From contig CAJUTV010000003.1 of assembly GCA_910589305.1 (NCBI GenBank), positions 124,001-188,000 of the forward strand: a stretch of 64,000 nucleotides of DNA, read 5' to 3'. This DNA is from an uncultured Lachnospira sp. (GTDB taxonomy: Bacteria > Bacillota > Clostridia > Lachnospirales > Lachnospiraceae). The notes below the pieces were generated by a model, which was not told the origin of the DNA, searched no databases, and saw only the letters and a program-made list of their open reading frames with translations. Shown here piece by piece: positions 53,279 through 61,049 of this stretch. Every line of letters begins with the position of its first letter. Position 1 is the first letter of the stretch. The position numbers and the translations under genes are program-made.

Positions 53279-54331
53279 ATGGCAAGACCACGTAAACAAA
53301 CATATACGATGAGCATGTATTTAGACAAAATAAAAGATGGCGATATATGTAATGAAGCGGATGTGCAAAGACATTTTGTTTGGACAAAGGAACAAATCAA
53401 TGAATTTATAGTAACAATACTTACAGAGGATTATATTCCTCCGATTATTCTTGGTGAAGAGAATAGTTCGCAGTTATATATTGTTGACGGAGGGCAGCGA
53501 AGCTGTGCATTAAACTGGTTTAGAAATGGAAATTATAGAATTACAGCTTCGGTTGAAAATTCGATTATTTATTATAAGAAAAAAGTAAAAGATAAAAATG
53601 AAACTATTGTTTGGAAAGATTGCATGTATGATGTAAAAAATAAAACATATGACAATCTTCCTATTGAATTAAAGAAAAAATTTAATGAATATCAGATAGA
53701 AACCGTAATTCATGAACATTGTGATATGCACAAAATTTCAAGATATATAAAGCGATATAACAATCATTCTCCTATGAATACAAATCAAAAAGCATTTACA
53801 TATATTGATAAATTTGCTAAATATATCCGCACCATTTTAAATCATAAATTTTTTCTTGATTGCAGCAATTATACGGAAGCAGAAAAAGTAAAGGGAACGG
53901 TTGAGAGAGTAATTATTGAAGCAGTAATGTGTACCAATCATTTAGAACAATGGAAAAAGTCAACAAAAAAGATTTGTTCTTATCTTAATGCCAATGCTGC
54001 AAAAGGGGAATTTGAAAATTTATTAAAGAATTTGTATCGATTGGAACATATTATTACAAAGGATGTAAAAGATATTTTTAACAGTAAGGATTCTTTTCTT
54101 TTTTTAACGTTATTTGACAAGTTTACAACTTATGGAATAGAGGATATACAGTTTGCAGAATTTCTTAGAGAATTTAAAAATAATCTTAGAGAAAATAAAC
54201 AAATAAACAATGTATTCTTTGATGAAATTGATAAAAATAAAGGAACAAAAGATAAACAGGTTATTATTTCTAAATTGCAGTTTCTTGAAACGTTAATGCT
54301 GGAATTTTTAGATATAGATGGCACTCTATAA
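53279..54331 (+). CDS. DUF262 (ParB/Srx-like) protein
   Basis: A 350-residue protein. The N-terminal domain has the DUF262 features DVQRHFVWTKEQINEFIVTI, PPIILGE and IVDGGQRSCALNWF (the (I/L)DGQQR motif as VDGGQR), placing it in the ParB/sulfiredoxin-fold group, many members of which bind NTP or cut DNA. The C-terminal half is helical with no further motif recognised. It is the second gene of the sigma factor operon, 32 bases downstream with AAGGAGG before the start. Its role may be control of element DNA or a nuclease function; unproven. Confidence 0.8.
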   Translation: MARPRKQTYTMSMYLDKIKDGDICNEADVQRHFVWTKEQINEFIVTILTEDYIPPIILGEENSSQLYIVDGGQRSCALNWFRNGNYRITASVENSIIYYKKKVKDKNETIVWKDCMYDVKNKTYDNLPIELKKKFNEYQIETVIHEHCDMHKISRYIKRYNNHSPMNTNQKAFTYIDKFAKYIRTILNHKFFLDCSNYTEAEKVKGTVERVIIEAVMCTNHLEQWKKSTKKICSYLNANAAKGEFENLLKNLYRLEHIITKDVKDIFNSKDSFLFLTLFDKFTTYGIEDIQFAEFLREFKNNLRENKQINNVFFDEIDKNKGTKDKQVIISKLQFLETLMLEFLDIDGTL

Positions 54332-54483
54332 AGATTTTTTAAATATCTTGATGAAGCAACAGGCAGCTATATATGAAACCGTTTTCAGATTTGATAATTA
54401 GTCGCTTTTTTGTTATGATTTTTATATTTTTGTTAATATAAAGTTAAATAGCTGCTATTAAATTAATTTTCACATAAAATCCA

Positions 54484-54512
54484 TTGACAGATAAAAGACT
54501 CTTTGTTATCAT
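54484..54512 (+). promoter_or_regulatory. Promoter of ssrA
   Basis: TTGACA (54484-54489), 17 bases, TATCAT (54507-54512), starting about 48 bases before the mature tmRNA 5' end. Confidence 0.75.
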
Positions 54513-54566
54513 AATTACACAAATGTTTTATATAAACATTTTTTATTTTACAACATTTACTACTTA

Positions 54567-54904
54567 GGGGTAGTAAAGGTTTCGACAGGGGTTTTGAAGC
54601 TGGTGAAGCTATTCGCAGACGATGCGTCAAATCGTAAACTTAAATATAAACGCTAACGATAATTTAGCTTACGCTGCCTAGTTGCAGCAGTCTGACCTAG
54701 CGCACCTACACTTTAGGATTCAGGCTTCGACTATGTAGGAAACGACTCAACCAAAGCTTTGCGGTTGATGGGCGTATGATGAAGCTACTAAAAGCATTGG
54801 AATGTTGATTTTCCCATGCTGGAGGGAATGTATAACAATCAACTATAATAGTAGAAGAACAGTGAATGGGCTTTTGGACACGGGTTCGACTCCCGTCTAC
54901 TCCA
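54567..54904 (+). ncRNA. ssrA: Transfer-messenger RNA (tmRNA)
   Basis: Rescues stalled ribosomes and tags the unfinished protein for proteolysis. The tRNA-like ends pair: GGGGTAG at 54567 with CTACTCC at 54897-54903 (one G-U pair), followed by discriminator A. The hallmark GGTTTCGACAGGG and the T-arm GGGTTCGACTCCC are present. The tag frame runs 54652-54681: GCT AAC GAT AAT TTA GCT TAC GCT GCC TAG, giving ANDNLAYAA after the first charged Ala. CCA is not encoded. A terminator follows at 54913. The accessory element at 29-54 kb ends just upstream of this gene. Confidence 0.96.
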
Positions 54905-54912
54905 TCTATCAG

Positions 54913-54950
54913 AGTGCTTGCAGACAAAGCGTTGCAATGCACTTTTTTTT
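54913..54950 (+). terminator. Terminator of ssrA
   Basis: AGTGCTTGCA pairs with TGCAATGCACT (one bulged base), followed by TTTTTTT. Confidence 0.82.
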
Positions 54951-54980
54951 ATATTTTTCCATTTTATTTAATCGTATTAA

Positions 54981-55032
54981 AAAGTCTTCCACTTTAATGC
55001 CATAGAGGCATAAGTAGGGGACTTGCATTGCG
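54981..55032 (+). repeat. Repeat B, right copy
   Basis: AAGTC and GGACTT enclose a hairpin loop with GCC/GGC arms, followed by GCATTGCGATAGCAGCTA. It is the partner of 29130-29194. Confidence 0.55.
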
Positions 55033-55079
55033 ATAGCAGCTAGGTGGTAAAAGAATAGCTTTTTATTAAGAGGATAACT

Positions 55080-55613
55080 TTATTGTGATATTGTGGAAAA
55101 AAATGTAATAATATCTTCTATACAAACAGGACGCATATAATTGGCATCAACACCTACATCAAATTTTCGCATACCATTTTGCAGATTGTTAAAATTGTAG
55201 TCTTCATGGTTATGTTGATGTCCATGCAGATGAAAAGTACCTCGAAAATATCCATTCCATTCTTCTATAGGGTAGTGAAATAAGATAAAACGATTATTGT
55301 TGTAGGTTAGTTCATAATAATCTTTTATCCATTCAAATAAGTTTTTATCAAATTGTTTGCTTTGGGCAAATTTGTCATGGTTGCCTTTTATTAAATATTT
55401 GCGACCTTTTAATTGAGAGAGTGCTTTTGTGGCATATTCTGCCCCTTTCATTGTGACATCGCCTAAAATATACACATCATCATTTGCACAGACCGTATGA
55501 TTCCAGTTTTCAATTAAAGTACGATTCATTTTTTCGACATTAGGAAATGGACGGTTTGTATGGTTTATGATATTTTCATGGTAAAAATGTAAATCGGCTG
55601 TAAAGTATATCAT
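55080..55613 (-). CDS. Calcineurin-like metallophosphoesterase
   Basis: A two-metal phosphoesterase of 177 residues. All metal motifs are visible: FTADLHFYHENII (DxH), ILGDVTM (GD), KGNHD (GNHD) and HLHGHQH (GHxH). Short enzymes of this type are frequent in phages and in bacteria; the substrate is unknown. It lies on the minus strand after ssrA and may be the border of the accessory region. The start ATG 55613 has GAAAGGAA upstream. Confidence 0.87.
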   Translation of the reverse strand: MIYFTADLHFYHENIINHTNRPFPNVEKMNRTLIENWNHTVCANDDVYILGDVTMKGAEYATKALSQLKGRKYLIKGNHDKFAQSKQFDKNLFEWIKDYYELTYNNNRFILFHYPIEEWNGYFRGTFHLHGHQHNHEDYNFNNLQNGMRKFDVGVDANYMRPVCIEDIITFFSTISQ

Positions 55614-55766
55614 TATATTCCTTTCATTTTTTAAAATTGGTGCATTTTATAAATCGTTTGAAAACCTTTTAATTGTTAAGATACTTTATTTTATTATCTT
55701 TGTAAAGTGTTATTTGATTTTATTAGAAAAGAATGAAATGTGTCTGAAATGTGCCATGAAATGACA

Positions 55767-55814
55767 ATAAGGTTAGAAGTAAACAGCAAAGTAGATTGAG
55801 AATATCTGCTTGAT
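55767..55814 (+). repeat. Dispersed repeat A, copy 4
   Basis: ATAAGGTTAGAAGTAAACAG to AATATCTGCTTGAT aligns with copies 2 and 3. It lies in the 370-base gap between the phosphoesterase and the membrane protein; the rest of that gap is AT-rich with no gene seen. Confidence 0.55.
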
Positions 55815-55980
55815 TAGCATCTATCAAAATAAGATTTTTGAGCATATAAGATATAAAAGATAGTTTTTATTTTAAATACTTAATAAAATAAAAATATGGT
55901 TATGAAATATAGACAAAATATCAAGAAATATGTTAGTATAAAACAAAGAATATGATGATTGATAATATCTTTAGAAAGAG

Positions 55981-56583
55981 GTGGTTGTCATAAATAAAAA
56001 TAATACAATTCGTAATGATTCAGATAATAATTTAACAGTTGGAGGATATTCATTTTTATCAAAAGAGGCAGCACAAGCCGCAAAAGATGAGCTTAATGCT
56101 ATAAAGTATGTATCATCAAAAACGGATTCTAAAGATGCCAAACAAGTTTATATGTTATATAATACAATATTGGATAAAGAGATGTTTCATTCCCCTGTTG
56201 GACTGGAATATCTTAAAAAATTACAAACTTTTTTATATAATAGCAAAGAAATTCCAAATGATAAAATCAGACCTATTCCAGTTGATTTTAATACACAAAG
56301 TACAATAGATAATAGACATGAAATTTTTAAATCAAAAGGAGAAGTTTATTCTTTAAAGAAAAAAAGTAAGCAGTATAAAGATTATGTTGTTAAGCTTGTT
56401 ATTGCCAATTTAGCATTGATAATAATTATTATTGCGATGTTTATAATACTAAAAACAAATTCCAATCCAACGGTTTTAGATTATGAGAATAAACTTCAAA
56501 ATAAATATGCGGCATGGCAAGAGCAATTGGAACTGCAAGAAAAATCACTAAAAGCAAGAGAAGAGCAGCTTAATAAAAAATAG
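55981..56583 (+). CDS. Single-pass membrane protein with coiled-coil end
   Basis: No family recognised. About 200 residues: an N-terminal soluble part (TVGGYSFLSKEAAQAAKDEL), a middle helical part, one transmembrane helix at about 137-158 (LVIANLALIIIIIAMFIIL), and a charged coiled-coil tail (WQEQLELQEKSLKAREEQLN). It lies 114 bases ahead of a two-component system on the same strand. Start choice is odd: GTG 55981 has only a weak site, whereas AGAGGTGG is ideally placed for an ATA codon at 55990. Confidence 0.6.
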   Translation: MVVINKNNTIRNDSDNNLTVGGYSFLSKEAAQAAKDELNAIKYVSSKTDSKDAKQVYMLYNTILDKEMFHSPVGLEYLKKLQTFLYNSKEIPNDKIRPIPVDFNTQSTIDNRHEIFKSKGEVYSLKKKSKQYKDYVVKLVIANLALIIIIIAMFIILKTNSNPTVLDYENKLQNKYAAWQEQLELQEKSLKAREEQLNKK

Positions 56584-56696
56584 ATAAAAATAGTTATAAA
56601 GAGATTTGCTTTTTATTGATAATATAGATAATATGCTTGCAGAAAACATTGCGAAGGTTGGATAATGGTATAAATCGGTCAATTTGGAGGTTGGTA

Positions 56697-57371
56697 ATGG
56701 ATAAGATTAAAATTTTAATTGTAGATGATGAAAGCAGAATGAGAAAATTAGTCAATGATTTTTTATCAAGGCATAGTTATGATGTTGTAGAAGCAAAAGA
56801 TGGTGAGGAAGCAATTGATAAGTTTTATGCAGACAAGACCATTTCCCTTATTATATTGGATGTCATGATGCCAAAGATGGACGGCTGGGAAGTATGTAAA
56901 CAGATTCGCAAAGATTCTAATGTGCCAATTATTATGCTTACCGCAAAAGGAGATGAAAGAGATGAGCTTACGGGATTTGACTGTGGTGCAGATGAATATA
57001 TTACGAAACCGTTTAGTCCTAAAATTTTGACAGCGAGGGTGGATGCACTGGTTCGGCGGACATATCAGATTGACAGCAGTGAAGTGATTGATATAGGAGG
57101 CATTATTATTGATAAGGCAGCACATATTGTAAAAATAGATGGACAAGCCATTGATTTAAGTTATAAGGAATTTGAACTTCTTACGTATTTTGTTGAAAAT
57201 AAAGGAATTGCTTTATCCAGAGAAAAAATCCTTAATAATGTATGGAATTATGATTATTTTGGCGATGCGAGAACAATTGATACACATGTTAAGAAATTGC
57301 GCAAAAAGATGGGCGAGAAAGGCGATTATATCCGAACAATATGGGGTATGGGGTATAAGTTTGAAATATGA
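56697..57371 (+). CDS. OmpR/PhoB-family response regulator
   Basis: Receives phosphate from the adjacent kinase and controls transcription. The receiver domain (1-115) has acidic DDE near residue 10, phospho-acceptor D55 in LIILDVMMPKMDGW, and the conserved Thr/Lys in MLTAKGDE and ITKPFSP. The winged-helix effector (about 130-224) has ELLTYFVENKGIALSREKIL and RTIDTHVKKLRKKMG. ATG 56697 is chosen for GGAGG 9 bases upstream; an earlier in-frame start at 56637 lacks a site. It overlaps the kinase gene by ATGA. Confidence 0.93.
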   Translation: MDKIKILIVDDESRMRKLVNDFLSRHSYDVVEAKDGEEAIDKFYADKTISLIILDVMMPKMDGWEVCKQIRKDSNVPIIMLTAKGDERDELTGFDCGADEYITKPFSPKILTARVDALVRRTYQIDSSEVIDIGGIIIDKAAHIVKIDGQAIDLSYKEFELLTYFVENKGIALSREKILNNVWNYDYFGDARTIDTHVKKLRKKMGEKGDYIRTIWGMGYKFEI

Positions 57372-58945
57372 ATAGACATTCTATTAAATTTAAGATGACG
57401 TTGTTGCTTAGTATTGTAATTGGATTATTAATTGTTATTTTATTGTTGGCAAATAGTTTTTTTGCTGAAAGGTATTATTTGCATGATAAGCGTCAGCAGA
57501 TGCTTACAGGTTATGATAAGATAAATGAGATTATAAAAATATACAATGGCAGCAGTGAATCAAAAAATAACTTATATGATAAAATGGAACAATATACATC
57601 TAATACAGCAATGTCAATTATTATTGTCAGCAGTGATTGGACAACCGTTTATACCAATACAAGTGCTGAGGCAGAGTTATTAGACCGGCTAAGAATGAGT
57701 ATTTTTAATAAAGATATGTTTCACTTTGAAGAAATTGAGATTTATCGAGGTGACAAAAAAGAGACCTATAAAAATAAAATTACCTTTGATATGGAATTTT
57801 CAGGTATATCTGAAACAAGAGAAATACTAGTAAGAGCGGATAATTATACACTTCAAAAAGTTTATGATAAACGGTTAGCAGACTATTATTATGAATTATG
57901 GGGAACGTTGAATAATGGCTGTTCAATTATGATGAGAGCTTCCATTCAAGGTATTAAAGACAATGTTGCAATTTCTAATAAATTTATAACATATATTGGA
58001 TTGAGCATACTTTTTCTTGGAATGGTAGCAGCTTTAGTGTTTTCACAGTATATATCAAAGCCAATCAAACAGTTGTCAAAGATTGCTGAGCGAATGGCAC
58101 ATCTTGATTTTAATGCCAAGTATGAAGGTGTTGATAAGGGAGAGATTGGCGTTCTTGGCTTTAGTATGAATAATATGTCAATGGAGCTTGAAAGTACCAT
58201 ATCACAGTTTAAGACAGTGAATAAACAGCTTCAAAAGGATATTGATAAGAAAGATAAATTAGAACAGATGCGAACAGAGTTTTTGTCAAATGTATCACAT
58301 GAGTTAAAGACACCTATCGCATTGATACAAGGATATGCAGAAGGTTTAAAGGAAGGGATTTTTGATTCTCCTGAAAGTATGGACTTTTATTGTGATGTCA
58401 TTATGGATGAAGCCAGCAAAATGAATATGATGGTGAAAAAGTTACTTACTTTAAATCAGCTTGAATTTGGCAATGAAAGCTTGGAGATGGCTCGATTTGA
58501 TATTGTTGAACTTGTTGAGGCAATTGTGACTGCCAATGAGTTAAGGGCAAGTCAGCAGGGGATTACAATAGAGTTTAATCCAGATGAAGAGCATATTGAT
58601 GTGTGGTCAGATGAGTACAAAATTGAGGAAGTTGTAACAAATTATCTATCCAATGCAATTAATCATTGTGCATTTGAAAAAAGGATTGTTATTAGAATTG
58701 AGAGAATACAAGATTGTGTTCGAGTGTATGTATATAATACAGGAAAGCCTATACCAGAAGAAGATATTGAGCGTATTTGGGATAAGTTTTATAAGGTTGA
58801 TAAGGCGCGTACAAGAGAGTATGGAGGGAATGGTATTGGACTGTCCATTGTAAAAGCAATTATGGAATCCTACGGCAATTCTTATGGTGTTGCAAATGTT
58901 GACGGCGGTGTTGAATTCTGGTTTGACCTTGATGGAAAGGCGTGA
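57368..58945 (+). CDS. Membrane sensor histidine kinase
   Basis: A 525-residue kinase paired with the regulator just upstream. It has TM1 at about 9-30, an extracytoplasmic sensor of about 170 residues, TM2 at about 203-225, a HAMP linker (KPIKQLSKIAERMAHLDF), a HisKA dimerisation domain with the phospho-acceptor His in FLSNVSHELKTPIAL (about residue 311), then the HATPase: VVTNYLSNAINHC (N box), YNTGKPIPEEDIERIWDKFYK (G1/F) and GGNGIGLSIVKAIM (G2). The stimulus is unknown. The downstream lipoprotein may belong to its regulon or sensing complex. Confidence 0.92.
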   Translation: MNRHSIKFKMTLLLSIVIGLLIVILLLANSFFAERYYLHDKRQQMLTGYDKINEIIKIYNGSSESKNNLYDKMEQYTSNTAMSIIIVSSDWTTVYTNTSAEAELLDRLRMSIFNKDMFHFEEIEIYRGDKKETYKNKITFDMEFSGISETREILVRADNYTLQKVYDKRLADYYYELWGTLNNGCSIMMRASIQGIKDNVAISNKFITYIGLSILFLGMVAALVFSQYISKPIKQLSKIAERMAHLDFNAKYEGVDKGEIGVLGFSMNNMSMELESTISQFKTVNKQLQKDIDKKDKLEQMRTEFLSNVSHELKTPIALIQGYAEGLKEGIFDSPESMDFYCDVIMDEASKMNMMVKKLLTLNQLEFGNESLEMARFDIVELVEAIVTANELRASQQGITIEFNPDEEHIDVWSDEYKIEEVVTNYLSNAINHCAFEKRIVIRIERIQDCVRVYVYNTGKPIPEEDIERIWDKFYKVDKARTREYGGNGIGLSIVKAIMESYGNSYGVANVDGGVEFWFDLDGKA

Positions 58946-59100
58946 TATAATAGCCACAGCAAAGAAACTATTTTATTGTTTTTCATTTAAAAATAATACT
59001 TGCTTGATATAAAAATAAGCAAATAGTATGATTTTAGTATTTTAAAGAAAGGAGAGTCTACTTTTAAATATACAGATGGTATATATTTTAGTAGCAGCAT

Positions 59101-59829
59101 ATGAAAAAGTTAGTTGTTTGTATTTTATCATGTATGATGATAGTTTTTTTAGTGGGGTGTGATAAACAAGTTACACTTAACACAGAAGAAAATGATTTGA
59201 TAGCAGAGTATATTGCAGGGGTAATGTTAAAATATTCGTTTAGTGATAAGTGGAATTATGAGAAGGCAGCTAGTCGTGTTGATTCATATAAGCCTAAAAA
59301 CCCAGCGTCAACACTTGGAGGAGGGGCAACAATAGATAATACAACACCGACACAATCCCCTGCTTCCGTGAATACGCCAACAACTGCTGCCGCATCGACA
59401 AAAGATGTTATAGAGGCACTTTCAGCGGCATTGGGAATGGATGGATTGGATATTCAATATAAAACATATAGTGTGGGGGAGCGATATCCTACACAAGAGT
59501 ATGCAATATCTGTTCCTGCTGGTGAAGGGTATAAAGTGTTGGCATTAGAATTTGAATTAACTAATAATTCAGATTCAGCAATAGATTTGAATACGTACAA
59601 TAAAGGCGTTGTGTTTCGTTTAGCCTTAGGAGAGAGAGCATTTACACAGTATGCTTCGATGTTAAAAAATGATTTGGTATTTTTAAAAGATATATCAGTA
59701 GCTGCTGGCAGTACATATACAGCGGTTGTATTATTTCAAATTCCGGATTCTTTAGCAGATAATGTTGCAGGTGGTACATTATCAGTATATCATAATAATA
59801 CTTCTATTGGAAAAGTAGTATCTTTATAA
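59101..59829 (+). CDS. Secreted lipoprotein with DUF4352-like beta domain
   Basis: A 242-residue lipoprotein. The signal peptide ends in the lipobox LVGC (Cys20), so it is anchored at the outer face of the membrane. A Thr/Ser/Pro-rich linker (about 68-100) leads to a C-terminal Ig-like beta-sandwich (YKVLALEFELTNNSDSAIDL), as in DUF4352/TelA-type extracellular proteins. No enzyme motif is seen. The ribosome site before ATG 59101 is weak; a GGAGAG lies 50 bases upstream. A strong terminator follows. Confidence 0.82.
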   Translation: MKKLVVCILSCMMIVFLVGCDKQVTLNTEENDLIAEYIAGVMLKYSFSDKWNYEKAASRVDSYKPKNPASTLGGGATIDNTTPTQSPASVNTPTTAAASTKDVIEALSAALGMDGLDIQYKTYSVGERYPTQEYAISVPAGEGYKVLALEFELTNNSDSAIDLNTYNKGVVFRLALGERAFTQYASMLKNDLVFLKDISVAAGSTYTAVVLFQIPDSLADNVAGGTLSVYHNNTSIGKVVSL

Positions 59830-59836
59830 GGAAGAG

Positions 59837-59873
59837 AGACTGTTGCAAAATAGGTTTGCAGCAGTCTTTTTTG
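59837..59873 (+). terminator. Terminator after lipoprotein gene
   Basis: A 13-pair stem AGACTGTTGCAAA/TTTGCAGCAGTCT (one G-U) with a 5-base loop, followed by TTTTTT. Confidence 0.9.
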
Positions 59874-60019
59874 TATTCTTTTTATACCTGTATCCTTCGT
59901 TATTTATAAAAGGCTGAGTACATTTTTTTGCCTGTGACTAATAAGTAAAAGTATTCAAGGTAAAGGACAGTATAGACCAAGAGAGGGCAGTGTTTATGCC
60001 TATATAAGTTCGTTGTTGA

Positions 60020-60048
60020 TGGACAAGGAAAAAAACTTGCGCTATAAT
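60020..60048 (+). promoter_or_regulatory. Promoter of 256-residue protein gene
   Basis: TGGACA (60020-60025), 17 bases, TATAAT (60043-60048), about 33 bases before the start codon. Confidence 0.7.
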
Positions 60049-60080
60049 AAATCAAAATATAATTAAAGGAGGTTTTTAGT

Positions 60081-60851
60081 ATGACTATAGATGAATGTCG
60101 AGAATATCTGCCTGAAAGTTGGATAGAGCCAATTCAAAAGGACCCTGTATTGTGGGATATTTTTTCTGAACATGAGTATGATTTGGAACAAGAGGAAGTA
60201 CCGCCTTTCTTAATTCAAGACCTGCGGGGAGGTGATTTGGAACGTCTGCGTCCCATCTTAAGCCTTTATGGTCAGCCTGGATTGAAAATGTTAGAAGGAT
60301 TATTAGAAATTGATGAAGCTAGCAAAGATACTGCACAAACAGAATTACCTGATGGGCAGATTGGCTATGCGGGCTATTTTTTTGCTAAATCCGATTTAAA
60401 ACAAGATGCAGCTAAAACGGCTGCCATTAATGCGGCTAATCAATTTATTCAAGCGATTTGTCAAGTATATACTCAGATATTTGAGGAGTCATCTCCTATT
60501 GATATCCATCCTAAGATTACAATATTGAGCGGAAAAGAAGGACGTGATTTTCAAGAGCAGATGCATAAAGATTTTGTCCATAATGATTTTCATCCAAGTG
60601 ATGATATTTATGAAGACATAGCAGATTGGTTTATGGATATGGAATTTCAGGAAGAGTGTGAAGATTTACGACTTTTTGATGAGGCATTGTATCATATTAG
60701 CAATGATTATTTCTTATCGCACTATCTGCAATGGTCATTACTTGTTCCTCAGCCTATAGAAAACCCTTTTCAAGGTTACTTTGAACTGTGGAAAATGGGA
60801 TTGGATATTGATTTTCCAGAAAAAGACCAAGTAGTATTGATTGCAAATTAA
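60081..60851 (+). CDS. Acidic cytoplasmic protein of unknown function
   Basis: No family recognised. The 256 residues are acidic and mostly helical: MTIDECREYLPESWIEPIQ, a mid part with LPDGQIGYAGYFFAKSD and a long helix KTAAINAANQFIQAICQVYTQ, and an end rich in Asp/Glu (DIYEDIADWFMDMEFQEECEDL) and aromatics. No signal peptide or membrane helix. It has its own promoter and an optimal AAAGGAGG site, so it is probably well expressed as a single gene. Confidence 0.65.
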   Translation: MTIDECREYLPESWIEPIQKDPVLWDIFSEHEYDLEQEEVPPFLIQDLRGGDLERLRPILSLYGQPGLKMLEGLLEIDEASKDTAQTELPDGQIGYAGYFFAKSDLKQDAAKTAAINAANQFIQAICQVYTQIFEESSPIDIHPKITILSGKEGRDFQEQMHKDFVHNDFHPSDDIYEDIADWFMDMEFQEECEDLRLFDEALYHISNDYFLSHYLQWSLLVPQPIENPFQGYFELWKMGLDIDFPEKDQVVLIAN

Positions 60852-60887
60852 GCAAGAATAAAAATCATAGTGCTGCTTTATTTTTAG

Positions 60888-60979
60888 AGTTGCCGCATAA
60901 AAAAATTAGATATAAGATACTGTAAAATATCATTTAACAATATCGGATATATTTCATTTTTTATGCGACAGCTTCAAAT
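60888..60979. mobile_element. Possible MITE (about 90 bases)
   Basis: Outer ends GAGTTGCCGCATAAAAAA and TTTTTTATGCGACAGCTTC are inverted copies (perfect over CGCATAAAAAA, imperfect to about 30 bases) around a short AT-rich core with no coding capacity. This is the form of a miniature inverted-repeat element. A target duplication could not be assigned with confidence. Confidence 0.45.
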
Positions 60980-61005
60980 GGCTGAAAGAGCCGTTTATTT
61001 TAGAC
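60977..61005 (+). terminator. Weak terminator
   Basis: AAATGGCT/AGCCGTTT stem (one G-U) with a 5-base loop, followed by ATTTT. It lies downstream of the 256-residue protein gene. Confidence 0.5.
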
Positions 61006-61049
61006 TGCATAAGTTTTTGCAATATATAATGTTTAGTACATAATATCGA

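Noticed and set aside
32302..54331. An intact prophage
   Set aside because: No integrase, terminase, portal, capsid or replication gene is present; only tail, lysis and control genes are seen.
54567..54904. ssrA as the attachment site of the element
   Set aside because: No second copy of the ssrA 3' end (GGGTTCGACTCCCGTCTAC) is found in the window and no integrase is present; proximity alone is not enough.
54802..55005. Open frames overlapping ssrA on both strands
   Set aside because: The region is clearly tmRNA, with conserved structure and terminator.
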